Assembly (NCBI GenBank): GCA_026168455.1
Contig: JANSJX010000053.1
Location: 62,001-126,000 of the forward strand
DNA from: Theocolax elegans
Taxonomy: Eukaryota; Arthropoda; Insecta; Hymenoptera; Cerocephalidae
Reading direction: 5' to 3'
DNA: 64,000 nt
The notes beneath the pieces were generated by a model. It was given only the letters and a program-made list of their open reading frames with translations, was not told where the DNA came from and did not search any database. This document shows positions 1-12,577 of this stretch, one piece after another. Position numbers and translations under genes: made by a program. The stretch's first letter is position 1. Each line of letters starts with the position of its first letter.

Positions 1-1480
1 TAATATAAAATATAATTTATAGAGCTAAGGGACAGATTAATTTACGAGTGTTTCAAACGAAAAAGAGACTGATAAGTAGAGTTGAAGATATCATTCGAAG
101 CCAATACGCATATAAGCGGGATCGCTGATAGTGAGATCGAAACGAAGGGTTGCGCAAGAGTTTTTTTTTGTACTGCACTATAAAATCAATGCTCGGAGAA
201 GAACCGGCGATGGGAAACATGAACTAGAAAATTCGAGCATTAGAAGGAAGTAATAAATAAAGCCGTTCTTTGGATAATGTCGCAGTAATAAAAGGGGGAC
301 AGCAAATTCTCCGAATTAACTACGAAGCGATACAGAAAATGCATGGGATTCGATAATTTTTAATCACGCACATCTAACGGCCCAATCTGGTGCAAGCACA
401 GAAAAATCGAGAACTACTTACGCAATTTCCATATAAGGCAAAGCGTAAGACAAGGACAGATGCATAGATTTTTAGGGTATATAAAGAGGACCCAGAAAAG
501 ACACAGCCACTCTTAATTTTTCATCTAAAGCTTTCATAAGGCGAAGCTCTGCTAGTCAACTCTGATTTTTATCCGAGGGCGTGGCACTGCTACTCGGACT
601 TTAAAGTAATACGAATTCAAAATCAAGAGAGATCTTCTATTCGGGAATCGAGACGCATCGTTGACATCTACGAGCCATAGTCAAGGAACTACGACTTCGA
701 CATCTGGCAATCATCGGACTCTAACAGCATACACATCTAACGTCGACGCCCGCAAGTCTAGCAGGACATTATCCAGCAATTTGACACCGCTATCCACGTT
801 CGAGGCGGACCTTCGTTCCTCACCGTATACACATATATATATCTATATATTTGGGTACTTAAGGTATATTCTTTTCGGCTATCTATACACTTGTATTATT
901 CGTAAAGGCAAACCTGATATTTTATATTATTTCAATTACTGAACCAACCGTTTTCTCTTACAACAATTATTATTTGATACTGCAATTTATTAATAATAAT
1001 TATTCTTTGCATTGCATTTTATTTGCAATATTTACGGTTTGAATTACAATTTATTAACAATAATTCATGTTTTCAACAACAACAATTTTTAATTTAATCT
1101 GCATTTATTTATAATAATTCTTATTTTGATTATTAATTATTAATGTTTATAAAAATATAACCTTGTGTATATATTATTCTATAATTTGTTAACGTGTTCG
1201 CAGTACAATTGTTTATTTAATCAAATTTAAAATGGTTATTTAACTTAAATAATTTTATGCAATTGTTAATAAAATAGTGTAATTTTATGTGTTTTTGCCC
1301 ATTAAAAAGCTGTAAGAATTTAGTTACAGCATATTATGATGTTAACATATTTAAATAAATAATGCATGATTAATACGAAATAAAACATATATTATTTTAT
1401 TTATCCCACATTATATCGTGCATCTCTACTCTCAAAATAACTTCGCTCGCTACTCCCGGAGACGTAAGGCTAGTCCTAGT
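1..1480. other. AT-rich non-coding stretch with one promoter-like patch
   Basis: No convincing gene was seen. The left 800 bases are less AT-rich than the rest and could be the remains of a long terminal repeat or a 5' leader, but no partner repeat is visible in the window. A 93-codon open frame at 661-942 runs into simple AT sequence and has no recognisable domain, so I do not call it a gene. Confidence 0.4.
478..486 (+). promoter_or_regulatory. TATA-box-like TATATAAAG
   Basis: TATATAAAG sits in a locally GC-richer context (ggg before it, aggaccc after it). This matches a core promoter, for example in a decayed LTR. There is no transcript or paired LTR to support it, so the call rests on the motif only. 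Confidence 0.25.
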
Positions 1481-1782
1481 CAAACAAGAGCGAAAGGAAC
1501 GCGATCGGTTTATTAACCATTTGCCTTCTTGTAACAGTTGGTACTTGCCGATTGAAAATTTCTTTTTCAATATCAAGTAGTGTTAAATAACAAATCCTAT
1601 ACATATGCTCACAGGATATCTTTCATCGTTTAATTCGAAATCCATAGATATAAACTTCTTTATGAGTTTTTCAGCAGATTTACTTATTAAAAATTTATCT
1701 GGTTTTTTTTTCCAAAAACAATTTTACGACCACAAGCTCCACATACTTTCTTTCTATTATCATGATGAGAATACCGAGGAGG
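1480..1782 (-). pseudogene. Remnant of a small zinc-finger ORF from a repeated element
   Basis: Reading minus from an ATG at 1782, the first residues are MPPRYSHHDNRKKVCGACGR, with a CxxC pair. The frame breaks in an A-run (plus-strand T-run near 1705-1712) and resumes as a Lys-rich segment with a degenerate ICxxx motif. It breaks again near 1590 and ends in a LLDIEKEIFNRQVP-like segment. The pattern (short basic start, CxxC, second Cys pair, EKE-F-R-P tail) resembles small zinc-finger proteins that recur in many copies in insect genomes, probably carried by transposons; that resemblance is from memory and untested. At least two frameshifts make it non-functional. Confidence 0.35.
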
Positions 1783-1989
1783 CATTTTAAAAACGATAGT
1801 TTAAAAAATGCAACTGCAACTCGGGATGGATGGACGGCTTTTCCTCTGATGTATATATGACTTCGACATACATTTTTCGATTACGGATTTCCATGCGCCA
1901 CCTAGCGGTATCAAAATAAACTTTTAATTGTGTCATATATTTATAAAACACCAACTCTATGAAAATTAGATGATGCATTTTGAAATACG

Positions 1990-4430
1990 TCGGAAAAACG
2001 ACGAAACAATTGAATTATGGATTTGTTTATTAAGCCATCATATCAACATTTTAATAGATAATATTCAAATTATCAAAAAACAATAATACTCTTAACAATA
2101 AGTAATCAATACATACTCAATTTCTTTTGTTCGGAGTAAGAAAACGAATTATACGTGTGAACTCAAATGCTCTAATTGGCTATTCGTGAATGCGCTTAGC
2201 GTAACACATAAGCATCCATAACTTGGGAAGCCGATCACTTAGGATTTTCAATTTTACATTTTTTTCATCTAAAAACAATATAGAAACGTTCTGCATTAGC
2301 TGTTTTTGGATCCATTTTTGGACCACTTTTACATGCTTGAGGAACACTGTGCATTATTTTCTAATGAAATAAATGAAATTGTTACGAAATTATTTAACAT
2401 TTGTTATATGTCAAACAGTTGTTGAGGTAATATTAAGAAAGCGTAATGTGCAATTACTGACTCTAAATATTCAGAAAAATATATATTAAGCACATTCTGA
2501 ACTGTTGTTTATGTTTTTTAAGGTTACTGAAATATCATATGCAGAAAATATTACAATTTACAAATTTGTTTTGAAAGTTATTGAAAAACACTGATTCTTA
2601 CACTATGAATTTGGTAGAATAAAAATACATAATAACTTTTTTAATTTTTGTAAGAAAATCATATAATAATATCTAGCAATTGTATATTAAAAAGGTACTC
2701 TGAACCGTTCCAATTTACCTGAGTGCAAACGTACACTTAAAATTTTTATTATATTGCTCAACGATAAGTAAAATCCCTGGTAGAAATATTGAACGTTTTA
2801 CTATGACATAATCTTGCGTCTTATGGGCTATATTATGGGCAAAATATAACGAATGTCCATGTTATACCCACAAAATGACTCGCTTGTATTGTATACATTG
2901 AATTATATGTTTAATAAATAAAACAAATACAAGCTTTAAAAACTGCGATAATTTTCGCACAATCAGGGTAAAAACAGAAGATTACAGAAAACATGCTAAA
3001 AAAATAAAACATTTTTTATTACATAAATTGTCTTATGACTGCTCAGAGGTAGGTGTCTCTGCGCATGTAATTAGTATTTAAATACATACACACAATACTT
3101 TTATATATACGTATTAGGTGGTATATTACTTACACTATCATTTTCGCCCTCCGTACCCACTAAGTAACTTCATTTTTCATTTCTGAAAACATCCGTTCAA
3201 CTGTATTTCAGATGTATGCAAATTTTTTATTACAATACTTTTCTTCAATACAAACTTTGCAAAGGACGTGTTCAACATAGTACAACATTACGTATTACAT
3301 TTGTACAGAATAATACTACTCCAGCTACATTTTTCTTATAAACTATAAATTTACTTCACAAAAGATAATTAATGTTTTAATCGACTATGCGTCAAGTCCG
3401 TACGTGAAATACAATATTATTTTACACTTCAATGAAATTGATTCGTTATTTTATTTCAACAAACATTAATTATTTTATAACAAACAAAACAAGTGTTTTT
3501 ATTAAGTGAATACATTGCGAACGCGGCCCTAACAAAATTTGATACGAATGATTATCTAAGTTTTTCTATTAATAACATGAAAATTACTGCAGCAATCTCG
3601 ATGTTGTAAACTGAAAAATTATAAAGAATAGACATTTTCACAGATTGAACTGCGAAAGGACTCAATTGGATTATTTTTAAGGAACGAATCTTAGAAAAAA
3701 TAAAAAATAGTTATTTTTAAATATGCAATTATGCTATTTCAAAGAATTTTCGTATGCACGTGTATAACATAATGGTTTTCAATTCAAATAGTCGAAACTT
3801 AAATATTGGACAACCCGAATCAATGTCTATGCGCATACAAAGAATGCGCTTTTGCGTATTGTATAAGGATAATTATTTACATTATGATTTCTTACCTGCC
3901 TTAAGTCGCTTCCATTTTCCCACAGAAAGCGGGAAGAACTGTTGATCTGCCGCTGTTCTAGCACAGTTTATATGCGTAAAAGACAAGTCACTTTACAGAA
4001 AACTATATTGTCCCTTTTACGTAGAAATTGTTTAAAGAAAAAAAAAACTCAATTTCACCAACACTACGCACGTATACAAAATCAAAAAACAAGTTCTTAA
4101 AATATATAAACGTTCAAAAGTATACTCTGCAAATAAAAAACTGAATACCATAAGACAAAATGGGCGAATATTTATAATACTACAAAAGAACCTAAACAAA
4201 GAAAATACTGTATACTATTAGAAAATAGCGAATACTTACAACCGATGAACTTAAAAAAACGCTAATCCCTAAAACATATTAACATATAAAAATATATAAA
4301 TATATATAATATATATACGCAAGTCCTTATAGTTAACAAACGCAGTAAAAAAAAACAATGTATTTACAGTTTTATAGTAAAAACTGTGCATTAGCACAAA
4401 AGAATCAGCAGCAACAAATGTATGAATGTG
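1990..4430. other. AT-rich DNA, no feature seen
   Basis: Long AT-rich stretch with many short stops in all frames. Only simple AT runs (for example 4290-4316) are visible. I see no gene, paired repeat or RNA structure. Confidence 0.5.
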
Positions 4431-4454
4431 AACTCGCTAAAGATAGTACACTGA

Positions 4455-4600
4455 TATGGATGTGCGCGCTACGTAGACGCGATTTCGCGCGCCGCCCGAA
4501 TCGCCGTCGTCGCATTGTCTCAATCGCCTTTTTCCTAGAAAAGCGCAGAAAAGAGCGCAAAAATGCGAAAAGGTTGCGCGTTGCTTGATAACCGCCGGCG
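4455..4600. other. Short CpG-rich island in AT-rich surroundings
   Basis: About 150 bases rich in CG dinucleotides (gcgcgc, cgccgtcgtcg) stand out from the flanks. Short frames run through both strands but neither shows a domain. It could be a promoter or first-exon region of a host gene outside the window, or part of an old element. Confidence 0.25.
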
Positions 4601-4607
4601 TCGTCAA

Positions 4608-5048
4608 ATTGATTTGAAATTTATCAATATTTACCAAATTTAAAGGTATCAGATTGGCTGTGAAAGTTTTTTTAAAACGGTTATAACGGTTTTTTTTTAA
4701 AACGGTGGAAAAAATATATGTTAAAGTATTTAGAAAGATTAAAAATTTTTTGCGATCTTTTTTCGCAAAGTTATGGGATCTTAAAGATGGTGATCTGAAG
4801 GCCAGGAGCCGTTCAAAAGTTCGATAGATTTTTTCAAATAACCATCTGGGGCATTCACATCGCTATATTTAAGATTTCATAACTTTGCGAAAAAACAGCA
4901 AAAAAGTATTGAGAGCAAATTGAAGCTCTTTTTAAGCACTTTAACATATATTTTTTCAGATTTTTTATAATTCTTTTAAAAATACGATCACAACAAATCT
5001 GATACATTTGAATTTGGTAAATATTAATAAGTTTCACATCAATTTTTT
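4608..5048. mobile_element. Old palindromic (foldback) element
   Basis: The outer arms are imperfect inverted repeats: 4608-4656 pairs with about 4998-5048 (both contain the ATTTACCAAATT / AATTTGGTAAAT pair). An inner pair contains GCAAAGTTATG at 4765 and CATAACTTTGCG at 4877. The near-complete palindrome with diverged arms suggests an old MITE with no coding capacity. Confidence 0.5.
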
Positions 5049-5499
5049 AGCATGTTAAAAAAAATAAATCAAATTTTAAATAGTGCTTAGAAAAGGTCTT
5101 GAAAAATACTTTCAGATGCATTTTTTTTTAAATTTTCTTACGACAGATCGCATCCAAGTTATGACTATTTATTACAAACATTTTTATTTTCATAGTGTTA
5201 TAGAATTTATGGACGGTACCGTAATTGTATTAAAATGTAATAAAAGTAACCTTTAGTACGATTATTTTAAGTTGCAAGAAAGTAAAGTTTGTAATTATAA
5301 ATTGTAAAATTTGTTCAGACTATCATTATTAAAATATTAAGAAATGTACGTATGTAAAATGTGAGCTAATCTTAAAAGTTATTACATTTGAATATAAATA
5401 TTAGCTTATATGAGGGAAATTCGAATAAATAAAGGACAACAATATTCAAGAAATAATGTTTGACAGTTTAATAAAATTTCAGGAGATAAGACAGGTCTT

Positions 5500-6180
5500 T
5501 ACTGTACGAGAAGCAGTTTCAAACTAAACTAATAACGGTGCCTAAATCTAGGAAAGCATCCAAATATTGTGCAGTACATGCAATGCTCTTTTTTACAGAA
5601 GTTTTAAAACGAAAAATGTCGCAAATGATAACCTTAACGTTGATCGCTAATAACTGAATGAAAGAGATATTTACTCAAACTCAAGTTCAGAAGAAAGCTG
5701 AGATCGAGTAGATTAGATATGAATCTTGGTTTGGTGAAAAGTTATAAAAAAAAAAAAAAAAATAAGAGGATAAGTTGGCCTAAAAACCAATACATTTTTT
5801 TAATTGAAAATATTCGATAAATTTCTATTTCTTTCATCACTTTAAAAAAAAATTAAGATATTTGAGCTTCCTTTTTCTTGAATCCAATCTATTCGATCTC
5901 ATCTTTCTTCTAAAATTAAGTTTGAGTACATATCTCTTTTGGTTTCAGATTTATAAGTGGTCAAAATTAAAGCCATCATTTGCGTCATTCCTCGTACAAA
6001 AACGGCATAGCCACATATGACTCCGACTTTCTTCATAATTTTATAGCTAAAATCATATCCTACAATTTGGTAAAGATTCGTTTTCCGAAGGCCTGATGCA
6101 CTCCTTATTGGATATAAAATGAGCTGCAGTAATACTGCATGCCGAGTACGCCGTTGCACTCGAAGGCAGTGCCATAAAAC
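5500..6180. repeat. Inverted pair of diverged, coding-like segments
   Basis: The left segment (about 5555-5725, plus) and right segment (about 5878-6060, minus) are inverted copies. Translating each away from the outside gives similar peptides: one contains MSQMITLTLIANN, the other MTQMMALILTTYKSE followed by RDMYSNLILEERWDRID. The right copy is an open minus frame from 6159 to 5899; the left has stops. Similarity at protein level, with divergent DNA, suggests two copies of a decayed gene or element arranged head to head. I do not recognise the family. Confidence 0.35.
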
Positions 6181-6379
6181 CCTTTTTTTGCCACTTTTTC
6201 TAAGGCAAATAAATTAAAGCTAGTCGATTAATTTTTGTTACGTTTTATTCACATTATTTCAGTTCACTATTTCAAAAATAGAATATATATGATTAATATA
6301 AACCGTTTGTATACAATATATCAATATTGAAATAAAAAATGTTGTTAAACATACAAATATTTTATAATATAAAATTGAA

Positions 6380-6964
6380 ATTTATCGGTCTAGCTGAGTT
6401 AACATCCAACGGCTTTAAGAACTTCTGCATGTATTAATTTTGAGATTAGCATTATGGATCCCACAAGCTGCCATGAAATAGAAGGGAAAAAGAAAAAAAT
6501 GTTAATAGAATACTAAATTATAATGTTAAAAATATTAAATTAAAAGAGAGAAATTATAAGTCCATGTGTTTCCTCTTGAGACTGTCTGTCAGATCTCATC
6601 AATGGAGCGTAGACAGACCCTGCTCCAGACACACAAGACCATATTACGAAACACAAATAATGATAAACTAAAAAATTTAGATTCGATAAAACGAATGAAC
6701 GGAGCCTATATATGTACGAATACGATGGAACTTCTGATTCTAGATGGAATAGCGCCCCCTAACATCAGATTAATATTTTTAATATTGTAATTTAGTATTC
6801 TAGCTTTATTAGAATTTTTTTTCCCTTCTATTTTATGTCTTGTGGCTAGTGGACTTCATAATGCTGTCCTCGAAATTGGTACACCGCGAATTGTCTTACG
6901 TTTTCGAGTGAGCAGCTTGCAGTTCTTATAGTCGTTAACTCAGCCAGACCGATAAATTTCTAAT
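6380..6964. mobile_element. Foldback MITE, TATCGGTCT family
   Basis: Terminal inverted repeats begin ATTTATCGGTCTAGCTGAG on the left and end with its complement (CTCAGCCAGACCGATAAAT) on the right; the arms run about 150 bases with gaps. The middle holds AGACACACAAG and a block that also occurs at 34100-34190. Partial copies occur at 33892 and 34401, so this is a dispersed family. It has no coding capacity. Confidence 0.65.
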
Positions 6965-7889
6965 TTATTTTAAAAACTTTTACCTGCGTGATTAAAATTG
7001 TATTTTTGAATACAAATATTTTATTATGCTAATGTGCAGAAACTTCGGAATCAGTCTGATCTCTTGAATGATTATTGAGAAATATTTTTTAAATTTTCAA
7101 ATAAGGATTCTGATAATTTGTTGATGTATCTAGTAACTTTTTTTTATTACGTTAATTAAAGTTAATTAGTTTAGTTAAACTATGTATGATTTTATTTAAT
7201 TATAAATTAACGGTAGGTCAAACCTAAATTAGAGGGATCTATAATTTTTAATAGAGTAACTTAAAGGATAGCCTAAAGGATTATTTTATAAGAAAAAATA
7301 ATTTCTTTAATAATAATTGAGTAAACCATTTTTGGTCGGTAATTATAAGTAAAAAAAGGCATAATTTTCAACCCAAAAATTGTTATTAAAATATCAATTT
7401 AAAAATCTAGGAAATTTTGGATATATTCTTGAAAACATGCCTGAGGACGTAATGGACAGGATTTTTAACAAAATTCATTATTATATTTATAATGAATATA
7501 AAATGTATGACTATTTTTAAGTTTTATGACCTTTGCAAAATATGAAAAAAAAATTGTTATGAAATCAAGTGTACATAACGATACGAGTTTCTTAAAATCT
7601 GATGACAATCCTTATCCTTATATAAAAAAATGATATCATAATCTAAATAGTTTCAGTCCGAAATAGCATTTAGTTTTAGTTAAAAAAAGAGAGTGATTAG
7701 ATTAAAATTGCTTCATCGGTCAAAAGTGTACCTTACGTGAAGGCACAAAATGCATTTCTCCAGTCTGTGTCAAAATTTGTTTTATTTAAGTTAAAATGTT
7801 TTAGTTTTCATAGTTATAGCTAAATGTAAGTTAAATAACAAAAAATATGTATTTATAACAAGTTTTATAGACAAAATGCACTTTACCAA

Positions 7890-7890
<1 letters not shown>
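6965..7890. other. AT-rich DNA, no feature seen
   Basis: No open frame of note and no clear repeat was found in this stretch. Confidence 0.5.

Positions 7891-7891
<1 letters not shown>

Positions 7892-7922
<31 letters not shown>
7892..7922. repeat. (CA)n(TA)n microsatellite
   Basis: A pure CA run followed by a TA run directly abuts the left end of the next foldback element. Confidence 0.85.
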
Positions 7923-7923
<1 letters not shown>

Positions 7924-8922
7924 GGGGCATTCCACGTGAAGTGGTCCGATCAAAATTTTACAATGCCCCAAATTTTGGGTACACATTGCAAATGTTTTTC
8001 AGAATACAGAAAAAAATTTTTAGGTACTGGAATTTATTAGTTCAAAAGTTATTCTAACCTCAAAAAGTCAACTTTTTCCAGTTTTTTTCAACACCAGCTG
8101 GGTTCATCGCAATTTAACTCAAAATCTATCAACTTTTACTATACAACATTATATGTAACATTCGTTGCTAATTATGTCTAGAATTTATCCTTCTGGGTTA
8201 GAATTTCCAATCTCAAGGTTAATGACAAATAAACTACATGTCAATATTCAACTTAAAAAAAATCTAACTTCGCCACAATTGATTTTTTTATCCAACAGTC
8301 CAAAAGAAAGCTTGGAGCAGTACCTTTCAAATGGTCTGTAGCATTTTTATGGCCTTCAATTCTGCAAAAAGTTATGATAATTTAAAGAAAGACAAAAAAT
8401 TCACAAAAATTAACATGGTATTTCCCATTTAAATTTTTAAAAAAATTTCGTCTTTCTTTAAATTATCATAACTTTTTGCAGAATTAAAGGCCATAAAAAT
8501 GCTACAGACCATTTGAAAGGTACTGCTCCAAGCTTTCTTTTGGATTGTTGGATAAAAAAATCAATTGTGGCGAAGTTAGATTTTTTTTAAGTTGAATATT
8601 GACATGTAGTTTATTTGTCATTAACCTTGAGATTGGAAATTCTAACCCAGAAGGATAAATTCTAGACATAATTAGCAACGAATGTTACATATAATGTTGT
8701 ATAGTAAAAGTTGATAGATTTTGAGTTAAATAGCGATGAACCCAGCTGGTGTTGAAAAAAACTGGAAAAAGTTGACTTTTTGAGGTTAGAATAACTTTTG
8801 AACTAATAAATTCCAGTACCTAAAAATTTTTTTCTGTATTCTGAAAAACATTTGCAATGTGTACCCAAAATTTGGGGCATTTTAAAATTTTGATCGGACC
8901 ACTTCACGTGGAATACCCCATA
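7922..8922. mobile_element. 1-kb near-perfect palindromic element
   Basis: The terminal repeat is TATGGGGCATTCCACGTGAA on the left and its near complement on the right (TTCACGTGGAATACCCCATA). The two arms (about 7922-8400 and 8450-8922) match along almost their full length, leaving a centre of about 50 bases. The arms are very similar, so the element is young or kept uniform by gene conversion. It has no ORF. A diverged single arm lies at 28137-28545. Confidence 0.8.
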
Positions 8923-8937
8923 TATATTAGTTATTTA

Positions 8938-9098
8938 TGTACCTTGGGTGAGCCTCGCGTCATTACTGTTCGAGGCGGAAAATTTCGTGGATGGTTAGTA
9001 CGTCCGCGGTCGCGAGCGCAGCGAGCGGCCAAGGATGTTACTACCATCCACGAAATTTGAGCCGAGAACTGTAATGACGCGATGCTTACCCATGGTAC
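8938..9098. repeat. Short foldback with GC-rich hairpin core
   Basis: TACCTTGGGTGAGC at the left pairs with GCTTACCCATGGTA at the right, and inner blocks around AATTTCGTGGATGGT pair with ACCATCCACGAAATT. The core (cgcgagcgcagcgagcg) forms its own GC hairpin. It lies 16 bases from the preceding palindrome. Confidence 0.65.
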
Positions 9099-9395
9099 GT
9101 AAACAATTTTTCAGCCTTATAATTCGTACATACGACTCTTTCGTTGCTCACAAAGTAATTTATTATACATTTAAAAGTAATGTAATAAACACTTTTTTAA
9201 ACAATATAAATAATTCTATATTATGTCAATAATTTTTAAACATTTGTATACTGACGCTTATAAATTTTAACTTTTTAAATTTTGCATTTAGTATCAGAGA
9301 ATATTAAATATTTAGTAATTACTTATTATATTAATCGTAACATTGCAGTTATTAAAGATATAGGACTCATTTTGCGTTATTATATATATATACAT

Positions 9396-9559
9396 ATGCG
9401 GAGACAGACTGACGCAATCCATAAATTTACTATAGTGTATAATAAATTTTACTGAAGTTGTAGTAAATATTACCAGGATTGTAGTAAAAATTAATAATTT
9501 TCTAGTAAATTTTATTATACACTATAGTACATTTTTGGATATTGCGTCAGTCTCCGCAT
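9396..9559. mobile_element. MITE with ATGCGGAGAC termini
   Basis: The left end is ATGCGGAGACAGACTGACGC and the right end is its imperfect complement (GCGTCAGTCTCCGCAT). Inner blocks also pair (ACTATAGTGTATAATAAATT with its complement). The flanks are TA-rich, consistent with a TA target, which would fit a mariner-type MITE. Confidence 0.6.
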
Positions 9560-9599
9560 TACTAGACGACATTGTAATTTTTACTTCAACTTTTTTCTC

Positions 9600-10048
9600 C
9601 ATGTATATATATATACACACTAAATTATTTCTAAAATATAATATTCTAATATATATATATATAATATATAGTACTTTCGCATCTGAGCAAGATAACTATG
9701 ATTAAAGTAACGCAAACGTTACGTTTAAACTGGTTGTGTTTACGTTTGAAAAGCCTTCGATATATCTCCGATACATCGAGTACCGATACATGTACTACGC
9801 GTTTCAAGCACGTTGACTCTATACCGTACGCGCGGCACAGGTTGTATTGACCGCCGCATATATCCTACGGAGCGCTTTTCATACAGCCTCCTAAGACGTA
9901 TAGACACCTTATACGTCCTAGGAGGATGTATAGAGGGCTCTCATACAAGCGAGGAGCCACTTGTATGTACGCAACGTATTTACAAGCGGAGCGCGCTCTG
10001 CACGTAAGAGTCGTTGTACGAATTAGTAGGCTGAAAATACATATATAT
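9600..10048. other. Non-coding stretch with a small inverted repeat
   Basis: It holds AT microsatellite at 9605-9670 and a small inverted repeat at about 9888-9926 (CCTCCTAAGACGTATA / TATACGTCCTAGGAGG). Two short overlapping frames here show no domain and are not called. Confidence 0.35.
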
Positions 10049-10049
10049 A

Positions 10050-11305
10050 CTAGGGGGGCTTCGCCCCCCTGCGCGCTTCGCGCGCCAACCCCCTATTTTT
10101 CATTTCGAAAAAGGTTTTTCGTAATTAATTTATATAAAATAATATTTTAAATTCTATCATTTTTTCACTACCATGGACACCTTAAAAATTAAACAGATTC
10201 ACACAACACCTTGGAGGTATTGCTATAGTTATTATAATTTATAAATAAAAGGTTACCAAAATTTAGTGTAATGAAATCAGAATAAAAATAATAAAAAAAA
10301 TAGAGACATATTAAATGTTAACTGTAAATTTTAAACTATATGAATTCTTAAAAAGCTTAAATTTATATTTTAATAATTATAAATGTTAATGAAAAATTAA
10401 CTTACCAAAAATAGTAAAGTACATATACTTACTAAATTGTAGTATTTTAGTTAACAACTTATTAAAATTTTGGATTATTTTAAACGGTTATAAATAGAAC
10501 TTCACCTCCTAAAATTAATTTATTTAATGACGAACGATCATCGCCAAAAGTTCTATGTCATTAATATTTTGTACTTTTAGAGTAATAAAACTTTCTTCTT
10601 AATTAAATTAATTTTTGTATTAGTTATAAAGAATTATTTATAAAATTTTAGCGCTGTATAAATAAAAACCTGTTTCTTCCATTTCTCCCGTGATTCGTAA
10701 TTTGCACCCTCTTTCAAAATTTGCGTTTTAATCCATAATTACATCCAATTTATTTTTACTATGCAGAGCCCATATATTTATTTTAATTATTATAAACAAA
10801 GGCATTCCTTAAATAACCTTTTGTTTCTAATAAATACATACTTGCTTATTTAAAATATTGTTTTATATAAATATACGTAATCTACTTACTTATATATCCA
10901 TACAATTTTTAAATTTTGATTTTAATAATATTTAAATTAAATACTACTAAAATAATAATTTTCGAAAAACTTTTGAAATGTAATTCGAGTTTTATATTGC
11001 CTCTGTTAAAATTTGAATTTTCTTTTGCCATTACTGTTTATAATAGAATTATCTTAAAAATGCAATAATTAATGTATTTAATTTTTAATTTATTGTATAT
11101 TTGGAAAAGTGTATGTTATACTTGATTAATATTTATTTTATCTTCGTAAAATTGTGCATATTTTTAAAAACATTACATTAAATTTTAGGTCCGTTTTTAT
11201 TTTATGAGTTTTATCAGGAATAAGTAAACTATTACACATTCTTTCAAGTTATATTCACAACTTTTTTTTGCGCACGGAAAAAATACATATATTATCTATT
11301 CTTGA
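10050..11305 (-). mobile_element. Non-autonomous Helitron, copy A (minus strand)
   Basis: On the minus strand the element ends in two GC hairpins, gcgcgcGAAGcgcgc then ggggggcGAAGcccccc, directly followed by CTAG-T, the CTRR-T end typical of Helitrons. The same end lies at 38140-38182 on the plus strand, and the bodies align over most of their length, for example around 10690-10790 against 37420-37530. The start is less certain: both copies share TCAAGAATA near 11305. A further block beginning tctctctataat at 11609 may be the true 5' end. There is no ORF. Confidence 0.7.
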
Positions 11306-11374
11306 AAAATTAAATAACATGTACACACACACTTATATATATGACATATATATATATATTTAACATATATATAA

Positions 11375-11611
11375 CATATATATGACATATATATAAAACA
11401 TATATATATATATGTTGAATTCTGAATTCTTAGACACGGCGGAGGTGGCGGCGGCGGCGAAATATTTATATATTATAGAGAGATATAACATATATATATA
11501 TAACATATACATGACATATATATATAAAACATATATATATATATGTTGAATTCTGAATTCTTAGACACGGCGGCGGCGGCGGCGAAATATTTATATATTA
11601 TAGAGAGATAC
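11375..11611. repeat. Tandem duplication (about 131 bp) with a (GGC)n tract
   Basis: Two copies of a block made of AT repeat, GTTGAATTCTGAATTC, a GGC-rich tract and ATATTTATATATTATAGAGAGA are spaced 131 bases apart (GTTGAAT at 11414 and 11545). Read on the minus strand it begins tctctctataat, which resembles some Helitron starts. Confidence 0.6.
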
Positions 11612-11997
11612 ACAGGGTGTTCTAAAATTCATTCCGTTAATTTCGCACACATATAAAGCACGAAATTCTAAACAACTTTTCTATCTGACAAATTTCGATT
11701 TGAAGCTTATTTTTTAAGATATTATTAATTAAACATTATTAATTCGAGCCAATCAGAGCGCGCCAGTTGGCCATGGGCGGTGCAGAGAGACCGAAAGCGG
11801 TGCGTGGAGGGAGCGCCCGCAGAGGGGAAGCATATTGGTTGATTCATTTGTTATTCAACACGTTAATATGCGAGAAAATTAAGAAAATCGGGAGATTAAA
11901 ATATGGCCGATAAGGAAATGTCAAACCTTATTATTTCATTATTTAATTATTTAATTGCTTTACGCATTTTAAATAATTAATTTATTTAATAAATTAA

Positions 11998-12018
11998 TGT
12001 TGGAAATAAGACGTGATG

Positions 12019-12057
<39 letters not shown>

Positions 12058-12299
12058 CCGACTGAGTAACGAGGAGTGGGGAGGACCCCGGAGGAAGCGA
12101 CGCAAGCGGCGGCGCGGCGAGATCGGTTTCTCCCGCTACTGCACTCGAGCCACGGATCCCGACACGGTCGGATGTACCAAGGATTCCCCCAGTGTACATA
12201 CGTTTTAATATATATAGAATAAATTAGTTTATCTTTTATAATATAAACGGTGAGTTTATCATTGAAGCCAAGCCCTTCCTCTCCTGTTTTATTCCAACA
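11998..12299 (+). repeat. Copia 5' LTR
   Basis: About 302 bases, TGTTGG...CCAACA. It contains a (CT)n tract at 12019-12053, a GC-rich middle, a TATATATAGAATAAA block and a TTTTATTCCAACA end. It differs from the 3' LTR by a longer CT tract and several substitutions. Confidence 0.93.
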
Positions 12300-12313
12300 G
12301 GTTATGGGCCCAG
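12300..12313 (+). other. Primer binding site (initiator tRNA-Met)
   Basis: GGTTATGGGCCCAG starts at the base after the LTR. It is complementary to the anticodon stem-loop of initiator tRNA-Met, the internal-fragment primer known for copia. Confidence 0.85.
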
Positions 12314-12577
12314 CACGCTTCCACTGCGCGCTGGTTTGAGAGGAATAGTTTGGCTTTGTTATTTTGTTAGAAGTCCCTTCTTCGTGATCGCGAGTGCTTG
12401 TGAGAAAAGTGTGGTGTAAAGTTTTGTTGGTGTTGTGCTAGAAAGAAGCTAGAAGGGGAGATCAGACAGAGCTACGGTCACCCAGTCAACCACCACAAAG
12501 GAAATTTAGCTAGGAGAAAGAAAGCTAGAGGATCGACCGGGATCAGGTAGAGGAATCTACAGCAGCTAGAAAGAAAG

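Noticed and set aside
661..942. 93-codon plus frame with Thr/Ser-rich start
   Set aside because: The second half is AT microsatellite, there is no true ATG at its start, and no domain; not supported.
11613..11997. Possible mariner identification of the ACAGGGTG foldback by TA target
   Set aside because: The bases next to the two ends do not form a clean TA duplication, so the class was left open.
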